DNA from: Struthio camelus
Taxonomy: Eukaryota > Chordata > Aves > Struthioniformes > Struthionidae
Reading direction: 5' to 3'
Assembly (NCBI RefSeq): GCF_040807025.1
Contig: NC_090981.1
Location: 69,945,645 to 70,009,644 of the forward strand
DNA: 64,000 nucleotides
Of this stretch, positions 14,001 through 27,240 are shown one piece after another; within the stretch, counting starts at the first letter, position 1, and each line of letters starts with the position of its first letter. A program made the translations under genes and the position numbers. The notes under the pieces are model-generated. The model was not told the origin of the DNA. It made no database searches and worked only from the letters and a program-made list of their open reading frames with translations.

Positions 14001-15513
14001 TCTCATGTGAGAAAGCTATTGCCATTAAAAAACTCCCCTAAACCATGCCCGTGGATCTGTCAGATCCAGACTGTATCACCGAGGTTGAGACTGGTCACCA
14101 TGCTGGTTCCAAAGTCATTTATAATGAAGACAAGAGCTAGTACAAAAGCATTTAACAAAAAGCTTTTCCATCCAAAAAGATGTTTCTGCCTACAGCTATG
14201 TTCTGCAACAAATATGCTGTTTGTGATGAAAAACTTGTCACAGCAATTTAAACCCAAAAGCAAATTTCTGGAGGGGAGAGAGTAGCTCAGAGTCCACAGC
14301 TAGCATCCCAACAGGCAGGCTGAAATGAAGGAAAGCATCAGAAAGGACACGGAGAAGGCCGTGCCCCCCTGTGGCCCTTGGGTCGGAGAGCAGGGGCACC
14401 GAAAACGGCCAGTATGAGGCAGATCATGCTGCTACAACCAATCTGCAAAGAAACTAACCTGAACGTTATCTTTTTCCTTTTTGCCTGGTGTGCTTTATTT
14501 AAATCAACATTTAAAATGACTTGTTTTATACTGTGTCTGGGAACATGTAATCTAGCAGTCCACCGTTCTTACCAGTACTTGCCATCAAAACAAGCTTTTA
14601 CAAACTGCCATTGCTTTTGATGTCAGTGAAGTGCTAATTATTTCTGTGCCTAATTGCAAATTAAAATGCAAATAGATGGTATGAGTACCATGCACACATG
14701 GTATACATGTATACCTGGTATACATAGCAAAGGCAGCTGCATGCTAGCTTAAGATGCCACTCTCCATCCACTGTGTGGCAGAACTATGCTAGAAGGTTCT
14801 GACCTGCAAATTTGGGGTTTCTTTCTCTGGAAAAATATGATATTTTATTAGCCGGGCAGTGCTGCTGTGTTAGCTCTGTGCAGTCGGACGCGCTCTAGTG
14901 GGTGAAGGAAGCTGTCCCATCCCTGCGGCGGGGCTGCACCCGCGTTCGGCAGCTCCCGTCACCTGTGGAGGGCTGCCAGGCATCTCGGCACCCTGCTCTG
15001 TGGAGGGTACAAGGCTGGATGTTGCTGCTGTTGAAGATGAGGATGCAATGCGGAGGACGGAGTGACTGGCAGGAGCGGGGAGTGAACAGAAAAGGCCAAA
15101 AAAGAAAAGAGGTGAAAGCGAAGTGCGCTGCTTGCAGGCACGCCACTGGAAGCACGGGACAAGCCGGTTGGGGAAGGGTGAGGGCGGCGGGCCGGCGCGC
15201 CTGGTCTCAGGCGAGGCACAGCTGAAGAGCGGGGAACGTCGCTGTCGCCGTTCGTGACACCAGCTCGCGCGGTCTGACAGCAGAGGCTGATCTGACGACT
15301 TCTGAGGAGTCTCAGGGCTGCTGGGAAATCGTCCTGTTCTTGGGGAAAAGTCAGAGGGCGCGCGGGCGTACCGTTGGGGTGTCCTGGCCCTTTGTGGATG
15401 GCAGGCGAGTAGCTGCCTGGGATGGACAGTTAGTGGTCTCCTGAGAGCTGCAAGCTCTCTTTCCCTTTTGGCAGTGGAAGGTGCAAGAATTAAGTAACTA
15501 CCAAAAGGTGGCT

Positions 15514-15550
15514 GAGCTCCTAGGTTAATGAGCTCCTAGGTTAATGAGCT
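15514..15550 (+). repeat. tandem duplication of a 16-bp unit
   Basis: GAGCTCCTAGGTTAAT occurs twice back to back (15514-15529 and 15530-15545), followed by the first five bases of a third copy. The two copies are identical, which suggests a recent slippage duplication. No gene context. Confidence 0.95.
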
Positions 15551-16393
15551 TCTACAGAAGCTGCGTTTTGGAATCGCTTTTGCTCACTGAAAGCAGTGTG
15601 ACAGAACATCATTTATAGGTACAGTTACATTACAGAAAAATAAACCTCAACAAATATAGCCACTCAAATTACAGTAAAGAAACAACTAAATATGAAGCAC
15701 TGAAATCAAAAACAAATATCACATTCAGTTATGTAGGCTCTGTGCTGTACTGGAATGAAACAATTTTATCAGGTACATCACTAATTCAGCCAAAACTTAC
15801 ACAAACCCTCATCCTTCCAAAAAAAAGATCTGAGGAGGCGGCTGCTTATTTGATCACAAACAACTTTGCAAGAAAATCAAACCTATAGTTTGAAATGCCT
15901 GTATGTTTTAATGCTGAAAGTAAGTCCTTATTTAATGTTCCAAAACGTGAACGTCATATGGTGCCTGGATTTGGGAGGGTTTTTTTTCCCCCCCGATCAA
16001 CCCCTTCCCCCTGCCCTGGCTCCCCAAAATACAGATTCACTGAAACCAAATCCATACAAAGAAGGCTCAGCTTTAATAAAATTCCCAATTCAAAAGTTTT
16101 TGGAAGGAAAATAAGGCCCAGAACTATCAGAGCATCCTTTTTATTTCTTTTTTTTCTTTGCAACTGGAATTTGTCAGGGTTTTGGAGCCCAAATAACACT
16201 TTCAGCAGGGATTGGCTCCCAGGGGCTCCACTCAGCTCAAAGATCTATTGAAAATCCTATGTTAAATGCCAAAATATGAACTTAGATACTTCTGAATTTA
16301 GTGGGTAAAGCAGTTAAACCAGTCACAGAAGGCTCTTGCATCCATTTATAAAGCCCAGAACTGCAAGACAACAGATTAGCAGCATCCTCCATT

Positions 16394-17173
16394 GGAGAGG
16401 AACCTCCTGAAATTCAACAAAGGCAAGTGCAGGATCCTGCACCTAGGCAGGAATAACCCCATGCACCAGTATGGGCTGGGGGCTGCCCTGCTGGAGAGCA
16501 GCTCTGCAGAGAAGGACCTGGGAGTCCTGGTGGACAACAAGTTGACCATGATCCAGCAGTGTGCCCTTGTGGCCAAGAAGGCCAATGGTCTCCTGGGCTG
16601 CATTAGGCAGAGTGTTGCCAGCAGGTCGAGGGAGGTGATCCTGCCCCTCCGCTCAGCCCTGGGGAGGCCTCACCTGGAGGACTGTGTCCACTTCTGGGCT
16701 CCCCAGCACAAGAGAGACATGGCGCTACTGGAGAGAGACCAGCGGACGAGGGGACTGGAGCATCTCTCCTCTGAAGAAAGGCGGAGGGAGCTGGGCCTGT
16801 TCAGCCTGGAGAAGAGAAGACTGAGAGGCGAGCTGATCAATGTGTGTAAGTATCTGAAGGGGGGAGTGTCAAGAGGATGAGGCCAGTCTCTTCTCCGTGG
16901 TGCCCAGCGACAGGACAAGAGGCAATGGGCAGAAACTGAACCACAGGAAGGTCCGTCTGAACCTGAGAAAAAACTTCTTCACTGTGAGGGTGAGTGAGCA
17001 CTGGAGCAGGTTGCCCAGAGAGGTGGTGGAGTCTCCTTCCCTGGAGATGTTCACAACCCGCCTGGATGTGATCCTGGGCAATATGCTCTAGAGGACCCTG
17101 CTTGAGCAGGGAGGTTGGACTAAATGATCTCCAGAGGCCCCTTCCAACCTAAACCTTTCTGTGATTCTGTAAT
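16394..17173 (+). mobile_element. CR1 LINE, 3' portion with the C-terminal end of ORF2
   Basis: A 5'-truncated CR1 copy of about 780 bp. Its first part still encodes the C-terminal tail of the CR1 ORF2 protein (endonuclease/reverse transcriptase), with the characteristic [20 protein letters not shown] segment near the start and a [15 protein letters not shown] segment later. That frame is open to about 16880. The remaining coding tail continues in another frame around 16897-17091, so at least one frameshift separates them. The 3' untranslated end (about 16961 onward) repeats the sequence seen at 8010-8225 and finishes in GATTCTGT octamers. The reverse transcriptase catalytic region is absent, so the copy is dead. 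The reading direction is rightward. Confidence 0.96.
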
Positions 17174-17989
17174 GTGTAGTCCTACCACTGGCTTTCTGCA
17201 CATGCTGAGCAGTATAGGATCTGCGCCGTCTATCACAGTGGTGTTAGAAGAGAAGCTAAAAATGCTCTTGGGGACCAAAGGGAATTGAATTTATTTTCAG
17301 AACATTTTGCTGGTCTAGCTTATTACATGGTTTCTGCCATCAGTAGTGTTAGGCAAGAGCACAACCATAAGTGCCGTTTTGATATCAGTCTACTCAGAAG
17401 GGAGATGCAGTCACTCCTGTGATGTGGCCAACACATGTGTTTTCTCGAAGGTGCTGGTGTGCACTATGGCACGGTTTTCCTGCTATAAGTTGGGCCTTGC
17501 TGCTCCCTTGTCCTTATGTAGTGCGGCTTTCCGAACATGGCTTTGACTGGCGCCCGGCCATGTGCAGCCGGCATGGTCCAGCTGAACGCTGGGTCCCAGT
17601 CACGCGAGTCCAGGCGCTGAATCGCTAGGCTGGAGAGAGGCTGATGCTTTGCTGGACCAGTGGAGCAAGATCGAATCCAGCCAGTGCAGAGGGAAGACCA
17701 GCGAATGTGCTTTGTGTGAGGCAGCACGGGCACAGTGCACCAGGCAGTGGAAAGAAAAGTGTTTTTTTTAAAGATGATTCATTATTTATCTATCTACAGC
17801 TTGAAGTCAGATGGGTCCCTGGGTTTGGCTTGCAGTTTCGCTGCATACGTGTTCACCGCAGAGTTCAAACAATGCCAGCCTCCCCGGACTGTGGTTTTGT
17901 GTTTACTTGTTTAATCGATGCAAAGGTGTTGGGGGGGGGGGGTTGCCAGTTTTTTACCACCCGAGCGACAGACAGTGCCTGCCTGGAAG

Positions 17990-18400
17990 CTGACAACTTC
18001 AAGCCGCAGGCTACAAGTTCGGTGTCCCCCCGTCACGCACGTGACGGAGATCCTCTTCTCCGGCGTGGCGCGGAGCCGGCTTGCGGCTGGTGAGGGAGCT
18101 GCTGGCGAGCCGGAGGCCCGAGTTCCCCGTCCGTCGCGCGGGGTTCACCCGGGCCACAGCACGCTCCTCGCCGGTCCCAGGCCCGGCTGCCGTTCAGCTG
18201 GGACGGGGTGTAGCCAACCTGCAGAGCTTTTCGGTTTCAGCGGGGGGAGCGAACCCGTCCGCTCGGGAGCGATCCTTGCATCCGCTTCCCTTTTCTCCTT
18301 ATAATGCCGCTGGGAGGGGGATGAGCTGCATGGCAGCCCCAGCGGGCTGGGATGCCGCTGCCCCTCGCTGTCTCCCATCTCCTCCTTTTACAAAAGAGGC
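17990..18400. promoter_or_regulatory. small CpG-rich patch
   Basis: CpG dinucleotides are dense here compared with the flanks, for example around 18040-18160 and 18195-18290. The patch is short (about 400 bp) and lacks a TATA box, a clear initiator or a splice donor that I would trust. It could be a small orphan CpG island, an alternative promoter or an enhancer, or a locally GC-rich noncoding segment. Open frames through it on both strands (up to about 149 codons) reflect the low number of AT-rich stop codons. Confidence 0.35.
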
Positions 18401-21400
18401 AACTGGAACTTGTCGTCGCTGCTGCTGGCAATCTAATAACTCTTTTTTTATAAACTCTGATAACCAAACACTTTTCTTGTGAAGACTGTACATTCCCCAA
18501 ACTGGAAAAGCTCTGTCTGATGTCAAACAACAAACATTTTTGTTTCTTAACAGAATACGATGGAAAAAAAGGATAAAAACAAGCTTTATTTTCTAAAGTT
18601 TCCCATGAAAAACCCCTGCCCTTCCTCAAATAACCCTATTCAAAGTTATTTTCCTTTTAGAATCATTAGTTACAATAGTTTTTTAATGCTGTCATCTTGG
18701 TGCTAGTCAATTGTTGTAATGAACATATAATAATAGCTATCTTGAGAATGGTGTTAGTAATATTTGTACATATACAAATGATACTGAGTCATCAGTGACA
18801 GCTACTTCTGAAATTAGCAGATGGTGGCCCTAGAAGAAAACATGTTTTCGTGCTTTACCCCTCAATTTATTCCCAGACTGAATAAAGATAACTAGGTAGT
18901 AGCATCTGTTGATGTAATATTTCCTGTTAAACTCCATCTGCCTGTTGCATCTGAAACTGTGGTGTACGTATAAGGGTGCAAAAGGTATAATTAGAATTTT
19001 GATGTAACACAAACTGGTGTTGGTTTCAACATGTAAGATGGACGGCTTTTTTTGTACAGCTTTTAGAAGAGAGGGCATAAAAAGAGTAGTGATACGCTAC
19101 GCAGAGATATGGTGCTGATTGCTAATTTTGGCACTTTGGTTATTGCTTGCACGCATGCAGCGCAAAATGTAATTTTTTGCCTTATCTGAAGCCAAGGCAG
19201 TTCTTGTACACTAGGCCTTGTAGTTATTTGTGTTGTTCCCTTGGAAGGGGGTCGGGAAAGGCTTGCAGAAGGGGTGAATCCAGCTCCTCTGCCTGCAAAG
19301 GCTACGTTACGGCATTGACACTGGTCTCGTGGGTATGACAGACTAAGCAGGGTTTAGAGCAGCTTTTTGCTGTTTACCTTTCTTTTGTTATGGCAACTGA
19401 AACACTTGCTAATTAAATAATTATTACCTAGCTTTAATAGACAAAGTGTTAAAAAACACATTGTGAGGTTGTTATTTTCTCTTCCCAAATTATAAGGGAA
19501 CCTAAACTTGATTTTTGCCTTTTAAATGAGCTAACTTTTCAAAGGTTGGCCATCAGGCACGGTTGCACCCTGGACACTGGGGCAAAAACCCTCCTTGAGG
19601 GGCTGCCAGGGCGAAGGTCCGCGTGCTCGGCTCCCGGCCTGTCGCGCTGGCCTCGGCAAGGTCCGTCACTCCTGTGCCGTGAACTGAAGGCAATGTGCTG
19701 GGTTCGGCGCCGGTGAGGGGGCCTTGGGAGCCCTCCCTCTGCTCCTCCGTCTGCCTCTGCCTCTGGGCTGGCTTTTAATGCCTGAGGTTCAGATCGCGAA
19801 TCCCCGACTTTTTCAGTCTTGTTCTGGGTTTCTAAGTGTTGCTATAACTGGAGTTATAACCCAGGCGCCAGTTTTATTGTCAGAAGTTTGTTCCTTCCTT
19901 TCTTGCATCCCTCACGCAGGTTGGAAGGGAGGGAGGATGTCAGCAACGTGCCAAGCCGTGGCTACTGTTTAAGGAACAGTTTTAACAGAAAAAAAAAGGG
20001 GAGGGGAACTGTTTCAATAGAACCAAGATACTTTGCTTTTATACTGTTCCTGGCATAATGCCTTTGCTTTGAGACTATCTTAAATACATTTCTTCATTAA
20101 TAAGGAAAGAGATTTAAATAACCCAGAAAAAAAACAGTATTTTTCAGTTCGCCACCAAGTCGCACGGATGTGTTGTTCTCTGAGCTCCAGTTCTAGAGAA
20201 ATAACAGCCATTCCCTTCACGTTGTTAATTCTCATCTCACCTATACCATATTCTTCTTTGGATTTCATCAGCATCTAGTCTGAGTGGATTCATTTTTGGA
20301 GCCTTTGAGGGAAAGAGGTGTGGTACTAATAAAAAAGCCACTTTCAAATCCCTTCTTACATAAAAGATTTTTTTTTACAAACAGAACCTGAAATTTCACA
20401 TTGTCCCTGGGTGTATATGGCTATATGTGAATATCTGCAAACAAAGACAAAGGGGTCATAATGACCCCCATAACTTTCTTTCACGTGCTTTTAACGTGTT
20501 AGTAAGATCCTGTCTCCCAGAGCATGTTTTGTGCCCTCCCAGAGACTCCTGACTAAGGTAGCTGGGATGCAGCCACCCCGTTCTGAAAGCGAAGCTGATT
20601 GAATTGCGTGAACTTGGCCAGCATGTGCCAGCTGGGCTCAGGACCAGAGTCTGGCCCTGGCCTGGCCCTGCTTGGTTAACCAGTGTGGTTTGTTGTCCAT
20701 GAGTCTAACTGTTGTTTCTATATCTTCTGTTGGTGCCGAACACTACGGGTAAGGTCACTAATGGGGAAACGTAGCAGAGTAGCTGAAAAGGAATAAACGC
20801 TACTCTCTGTCATGAAGGAAACCTAAAGTGGTATTTTTGGTGGTGAGTAGTTCAGCCCTGGAGGAGGGTTTTTAGGCCGAAGGCTCTAATGTGTGTGCAG
20901 GTTTTGTTGAGCAGGTTGAGTTTGTTGTGGTTGCAGACAGCTTCGTCGAGGCTCAGCAACAGGAACTCTGTTTCTCATGTTCCTCCAAGACTATGCAGCC
21001 CCCTCCCATGTGCACACAGGCACACACAGGTTAACAGATGGTTAATGCCAGTAAAACTTTAATTTTTTTCTTTAATTATTTTGTTCCATTGCTAAAATTC
21101 GTTTGATGCAAAGTCTGATACTCTACCAAAGGTTAAACCTGAGCAGTTGGCTGAATCAGCCACCAGATGTCAACGTTCTTCTGCAGAGACACACTTCTGC
21201 ATTGGGCTGCATTTCGGTCTGTCCTGGCCTTCTTTGGTTAACTGAGCTGCTAATCTTCTTTTCCTAGCAGGCATTTGGGTAACAACGTGGATTTTTAGTA
21301 CTGAACTATTAAGGTTATGCTATGTGAGAAGTGTTTTTGAGAACTTCAGTTCCACTCAAAAGTAGTGAAAAAAAGATCTTTCTGTGGAACCAGAACCTCA

Positions 21401-24400
21401 GAGAGTCTCCTTAGGATTGCTGCCCAGGGGTGACAACATTCCTCACCTGCCCCAGGCCGCACCTGCCACCTCAGGACGTGCTGGCAGGGGGACGGGACAC
21501 GACCCTAAGGGATGACAGTGGTGCAGTGAGGTCCAGGCTGGAAAGAAACCGCAGATGCTAAGCCCCATGGTGTAGGCAGGCACTGGGAAGGGAGCAGCAG
21601 CTGCGTGGGAGAGTAGTTTCTGAGGGGGAGAAGGGACAAAGAGGCAAGATACTCCACATCTGAAACAGTGGATTATCCCCCGCGGACAATATGTGCACGT
21701 CCTGGAGGAGCCAATGCTCACGATGTGCTCGCAATCTCCCCGAGCAGGCTGACATTAAACACAATCTAATCAGGGCCGCAGCAGGTGCAGAGAGATTCAG
21801 GCATTGTCACCACTGACAGCAACGGATGTCTTGCCAGGGAATAACTGTTTGCCATCATGTGGCATGGGAAAACACATGTGTTTTATTGGGAGGTAACTGG
21901 GCCAGAGCAGCTGGGGGTGGGGACATGCTGCTGACCCACCTCGCCATCCTACAGGGACCACTCCATCACCTGGGGACCCCTTCCAGCAAGATAACTATCC
22001 TATATTTGTTCCTTTTGTGAGAGACAAACCAAAAGACGCTCACCACCTGCCCTTTTGTACAAAAGAAGCGAAAGCCACCAGAGACTGTCTCAAAGAAGGC
22101 TGATAAAACTGTAAACATGCGCTGCCCCTGGACATTGAAACCCTCTGGGCTGAGTCTGTGCTTAGGCTGGATGATCCCCTAGTTCATCCCCTCCCTCTTC
22201 TGTAGGACCTGATCCTTCTGCCTCCTTTTACGTCAAACAGGAGAGGGGTATTTCCAGTGCTGGGCACATCGAATTAGCCACTTTGCATGCTACATGGTGA
22301 TGCGTTATGCAAGCAGAAATGCCTCCCTACCCTCTCAGAAATGACTACTGGATGTATTCTTAAATATTTTTGGTGTTTAGGTTGTTGGGTGTTTTTAAGA
22401 CTTTAGTAACACTTTAGAACACTCGAAGGTTGCACAAGACAGGGAAGCAGGTGATTCTGATGCGGAGCAATTCCCTCCCCGTCACCATGCGAATATATGC
22501 AAAGTTATCTAGGGCAGAGTGTGCAGCCGCAGGTAATGCCAAAGCCCAGTAATGAATTAAGCTATCTGGTAAGGACCGCAGATGTTACCTGAACGAGAGG
22601 AGTTTTGGAACAGACACTTGGATTCTCACGTTGATGGTAGAGGAAGGCCAACCGTCTATTAATGCCATTGGTTTCCTTTTGTTTAAGTCTGCAAACATGC
22701 TACCTTTTGTAACTTTCTTCTGGACGATGGCTTCAGACGCTTCATTTTCCTCAGAAGATTTTATGCCGATATTTATAAACTTGCCTTGTTTTCATTTGTA
22801 GTTAGCCATTTAACTCCTAAATGGACTTCTAAAACCCTCTGCAGGGCTGTGTTTGGGGGGCAGGTCTGTTCCCTGGCCTATCTTCTGGTTCTAGCAAATT
22901 CCTCAGAGAAGGTTTAAGAACTTGCCGTGGGTACGTACGTAAGGATTAGTGAATCTATGGTTTTAGATTTGTCTGTCCTTCATACTTGTATACGTATGTA
23001 TACACATGAGGAATATACATCTGTTCCCTTAATGCTGGGTCCTCAAGTGCTGCTGTCAGAGCGTGAGGAAGGCAGAGGCAAAGGGCTGTTTTCCTCCTCA
23101 TTGCCCACATTTGAGGGTGCAGGGTGAGACCAGCTGGCTCCCAAGTGGTGCGGGGTTGTCGGATCAGCAGCTGCATGCCATGGGAATAACTGCATTCTGG
23201 GACATTGGAAGCCCTTTGGACATGTGAAAGCTGATCATCACATATGCTCAGCAGCATGGCTGAGCTGGCAGAGCCAGGTGGTGGGCTTCTCCCTCCAGCC
23301 GAGCCTGGGAGCACTGTTTTGTGTTCCTACGAGACGTTCAGCGGGGCAGGGCTCCAGCGCGCACCGTGCTGGCAGGCTTGGGCTCCCCAGGAAATGCAGA
23401 AGCAGCTCCATTTCTTTCACAGCGGTATTGGGGGTCTTTGCTGGAGGTCACTCAAATTCTGTGGCCATTCCAGGTCTCACCCCACATGTCAGCACACTCA
23501 GTGCTGCACAGGAGTCTTGCCCTTGCCATGGCGCCGGGGAGACTCCTGTTTTTCCTGCACTGGTACAAACATAGAGGAGAAGCAGAGAGGTCCCCTGTCT
23601 CCCAGTAGTCTGACAATTGGGGCTGTCTTTGGGCCCTGGAAAACTCGAGGTTGGACTCCTGCTACTGGAGGAAACCAAGTCTTGTCTGTCCTCTTGCCTA
23701 GGGAAGCTCCTCTAGAAAAAGGAAGCAATACCATGCAGCACCACATATTGACTTGATTCACTGGAGAAAAGAGCATGCATGAAAAATACCCTCCAGAGGC
23801 TGACAATGGGAGTCCTGAAGGAACAGTGGTCCCTTGACACCAGGCACGTGGTACCTGAAGACCCTTCTGCATATGCTGAGTGTCTTGCTGATGAGTTTTA
23901 GGCAGATGTTTGCTGACTGCAGGCACTCCTTGTTCATCATGCTGGTTATTTCGATCCTGTGTGGAGACATAGCTTCCTCTGGGCATTGGGCACCTGAAAG
24001 CTGGGGACATCTCAGCTGCTTCAGTGATACAAAGTGTCCCCAGATGGTGCTCTGCTTGTTTTTCTCTTCTTCACCTTTTGTGTGGCTTTTTCTGACTGCT
24101 TAGGAAGCTGGGACGCCATCAGAGATCTGGTTTTCAGTGCTGTATGTGAATAAGATCATTCTCAAAACCAGAAGAACATCCTCCCCACTTACTTTCCCAG
24201 TGTTTGTTTTGTTTTGATTCTCCACAGCTGACATATGTCCCCCAAGGACTTTTGAACAAAGCAGGAGATCTTTGTCAGATTATTTTGTTGCCTGATTGCA
24301 CAGATGATTTGAGACTTCATACCAAAATGCCAGCACCAGGCCCCTCTTTTGTGGCAGCAGGTCAGGCTGACCCCAGTACATCCGCAGCTCCTCTAAAGGG

Positions 24401-24946
24401 GGCTGCCCAGGGCGCTGGCATCGCCTGAGGGAGCAGCAAGGAAAGCTGACCTTGTTTGTGCCCAGCCTGCCCTTCCACGGGATGGCAGTGCTTGCACAGG
24501 TATGGACTTAACGGTCCTGCTCTTGGGCAGGATGAACATCAGCTCTGCACAGAGACAGCGCATCCAGTGGCTGAGGTCAGAAAGGTACCAACTGCTCTCA
24601 AAATCAGTTTGAAAATAATGGTGGTGGGCTGGCCAGGCGCTAGCACCTCTTCCACAGCCCGGTCTGTGGAAGCCTCTTCCTGCCTGTCTCCTGGTGCAGG
24701 CAACAGGGCCTTGCTAGAGCTCCCTGTGCAGACAAGCTCTTCAGGGCATGTTTTTCCAAACTTGCTTTGTGCACTTGGTTTCTCAAGTATAGCTGGTTTT
24801 GTGGTAGCAGTGTGCATCAGAGCCCCCCATTTCCCACCACAGGGACAGCTCTTGGTGACAGGATGCAGCAGCAGCCCCGCAGCCGGGGCTCACTGTCTCT
24901 CTGCTCCATGGCTCAAAACCTGGGCATGACAAATATAATGTCCCTG

Positions 24947-24964
24947 TTGTCCTTGTCCTTGTCC
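24947..24964 (+). repeat. hexanucleotide microsatellite (TTGTCC)3
   Basis: Three perfect tandem copies of TTGTCC followed by TCC-rich sequence. A short simple repeat without evident function. Confidence 0.9.
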
Positions 24965-26519
24965 TCCTCCACAAGCTGTGCTGGATGTTCCCCATAAAGC
25001 AATTCAGGAACCAGCCTAGGGACATCTGTGGGTCCTAGAGGAAAGGGGAGGTAACTTTTTGTGATGATTTTTATTCATTTCAATAAAATCCCTCATAGCT
25101 CCTAATGCTGCAAAGACATTCCTGACTGGGCTGTTATCTTCTGGTAGTTGGTGGTTTAGAATTCTCAATTTTGGCAGTATTCAGGTTTTCTTAATTTTGA
25201 AATTTTTTTCCTTAAGAGACATTATCCAAGGAAGAAATCATACAGCACTATTAAATCTGCACACCTCAGCTTTCTATGCTTTGCTGTTTGGGTATGGAAA
25301 CTGGACATAGCATCACTCCGGGGGGGGCTTCATAACCAGGAAGTTATGCTTATTAACACTCTAAATGATATATAACACAAACATCTGTGAATTATGTTTG
25401 GTGAAGAGCTCACCATTAATTAAATGGCAATTGTATAGACAGATTTTTAAATTTTTTATTGTACCCTCACAATATTGATAATTTTACAGGACAAAAGCAG
25501 ATGTTAATCAACTTCTCAGGCCTACATTCATTCTTGACTTATTCCCCAAACAAACAACCTTTAGCACAGTAGCCAGCTCAGCTGTCAAGCGTGAATGTCA
25601 TTAAATACTGTTGCATGGAAGAATCACAGAAGAGGTAGCAATATTTGAAATCTTAAAGAAATGGAAATGGTGATGATGGCACCTGTTTTTCCCAAGGAGA
25701 GACCATTTTCCATCTTTGTAGCACAGGAGGTGAATGAAATGGAGCTCTCAACAGTCAATACAGCAACAAACTGAGGACTTTAGATGTCTCCTAACCTTCT
25801 GTAAAAATCATATTTTCTTAAAATGATCACTAGAGAAAAATGATGTGTGTAATAGGAAAGCTTGTAAGGGGTTTTGCAGCGTGGATTTTGGTGTGTGCGG
25901 GGTTTGGTTAACTGTTTAACATAAATATGAACTTGCCAATATTTTGAATATTCTAGATTGAATCCAGGGTTCTAAATCAATATATACCAAATGTAATACT
26001 CAGCTGCAAACTACATATATGTTTTTCCCCAATCTTATCAAAATGTTTGATCAAAGCCATTGCTACCTTCTACTTGACTGGCTTTGGGATGTAATAGGAA
26101 GTGTCATTTATTGTAGGAGTTCTCATATTTTTTCCGTTATATTGATTGCGTACGTAGATACTAGCTGATAAGCACAATTAAAACCTCCTTTACATATACT
26201 TTAGGAGAGAATGCCCATACATTTATCACAGCATAGTTATGTTTGTTGTTGTCAACCTGTGAGCAGCTTGTGTAGTGGCACCCCTGGGAACAGATGCCTT
26301 CAGGGAACTGGATCTGTGACCAACCCTGTCTCTTCTCTTTCTCTTTAGTTAGAATTTTTGACTGGGAAAAAAAGGAGGGGGGGGTGAGTGTTGGCAAAAT
26401 CTACAGGAAAATATTTTTCTTATTTATTCTTTCATTTTTGCCCTGCCTGGCTCCATCAAAATTAAGGACTGGAGCGTTCACTGTCGCTCCGGCCCCGAGT
26501 CGGTTGCGGGCCCCCGCGG

Positions 26520-27240
26520 GGCCATGGCCCGAGGGGCGCCCAGCTGCGCCAGCCACCGCCGCCTCGCGCCGCCTCGCGTCGCCTCGCGCCGCCTCACCTC
26601 CCCTCGCGCCGCCTCACGCCATCTCACCTTGCCTCCTGCCGCCTCCCGCCGCCCTGCCGCACCAGCCTTGCTTCGCCTCGCCTCGCCTCATGTCGCCTCG
26701 CAGCATGGCGCCTCGCCTGCCTCCCCTCGCCGTGAGTCACCTCACTGCGTGTCACGTCGCCTCACGCCGCCTCGCCTCCCCTCACCTCGCCTTGCCTTGC
26801 CGCACATCACCTCGCCTCTCGTCGCCTTGCTGCGTGTTGCCTCACTGTGCGTCGCCTCGCTGTGCGTCGCCTCACCTGCCTCACTGCATGTCGCCTCACT
26901 GAGCATCCCCTCGCTGCATGTTGCCTCACCTGCCTCGCCTCTCGTCGCCTTGCTGCGCATCGCCTCGCTGGCCTCGCATCGCCTCGCCTCTCATCGCTTC
27001 GCCATGCGTTGCCTCGCTGCACATCGCCTCGCCTGCCTCGCCTCTCGTCGCCTCGCTGTGTGTCACCTCTCCTGCCTCGCCTCTCGTCGCCTCGCTGTGT
27101 GTCACCTCGCCTGCCTCGCCTCTCGTCGCCTCGCTGTGTGTCACCTCGCCTGCCTCGCCTCTCGTCACCTTGCTGCGCATCGCCGAGCTGAGCCTTGCCT
27201 CGCCCCACGTTGCCTCACCTCACCACGCGTGGCCTCGCCA
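26520..27240. repeat. degenerate CCTCG-rich tandem repeat (satellite-like)
   Basis: The sequence is built from imperfect repeats of GCCTCGC, GCCTCAC and similar blocks, spaced at multiples of about 5 or 10 bases at first and evolving into longer units toward the right. Because the plus strand is made of CCTCGCC-like blocks, several frames stay open and give Ser/Pro/Arg/Leu-rich products up to 288 codons (26524-27390). The minus strand gives GEAGEVTHSEATR-type repeats. These products are of low complexity and follow from the repeat, so I do not call a gene. The repeat leads directly into a CpG-rich block. Confidence 0.9.
26931..27189. repeat. 39-bp tandem sub-array inside the CCTCG repeat
   Basis: A unit beginning TGCCTCGCCTCTCGTCGCCT recurs at 27034, 27073, 27112 and 27151, exactly 39 bases apart. 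The copies are nearly identical, and a related diverged copy starts at 26931. As 39 is a multiple of three, the reading frame is kept through the array, which explains the regular peptide repeats in translated frames. Confidence 0.92.

Larger units (their letters stand above)
8226..16393. other. noncoding stretch, no gene recognised
   Basis: No coding gene can be supported. Two frames look slightly less random than their surroundings: 9006-9251 plus (81 codons, Ser/Glu-rich) and 13645-13935 minus (96 codons). Neither matches a family I know, so they are not called genes. The stretch holds a 19-base A run at 11016-11034, a short palindrome at 14700-14715, a moderately CpG-rich patch around 14880-15420, and a small tandem duplication at 15514-15550. 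The rest shows nothing I can name. Confidence 0.55.
17174..26519. other. noncoding stretch, no gene recognised
   Basis: No gene can be supported. The stretch contains a 12-base G run at 17931-17942, a small CpG-rich patch at about 17990-18400 (listed separately) and a short TTGTCC microsatellite at 24947-24964. The part around 21430-24930 is somewhat more GC-rich, with overlapping open frames on both strands (the longest 170 codons). These show no domain, no codon pattern that I trust, and frames opposite each other of similar length, as expected of chance. An old degraded transposable element in 21.4-24.9 kb is possible, but I cannot identify one. Confidence 0.5.

Noticed and set aside
14700-14715. 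16-bp palindrome GGTATACATGTATACC
   Set aside because: It lies in a TATACA-rich simple sequence, where such symmetry is expected by chance.
17640-17700. tRNA B-box-like sequence GATCGAATCC
   Set aside because: The surrounding bases do not give an A box at proper spacing or a cloverleaf.
23244-24010. Opposed 170-codon frames on both strands
   Set aside because: Overlapping frames of equal length on opposite strands, rich in Trp, Cys and Pro without a domain, are typical of chance in GC-moderate DNA.
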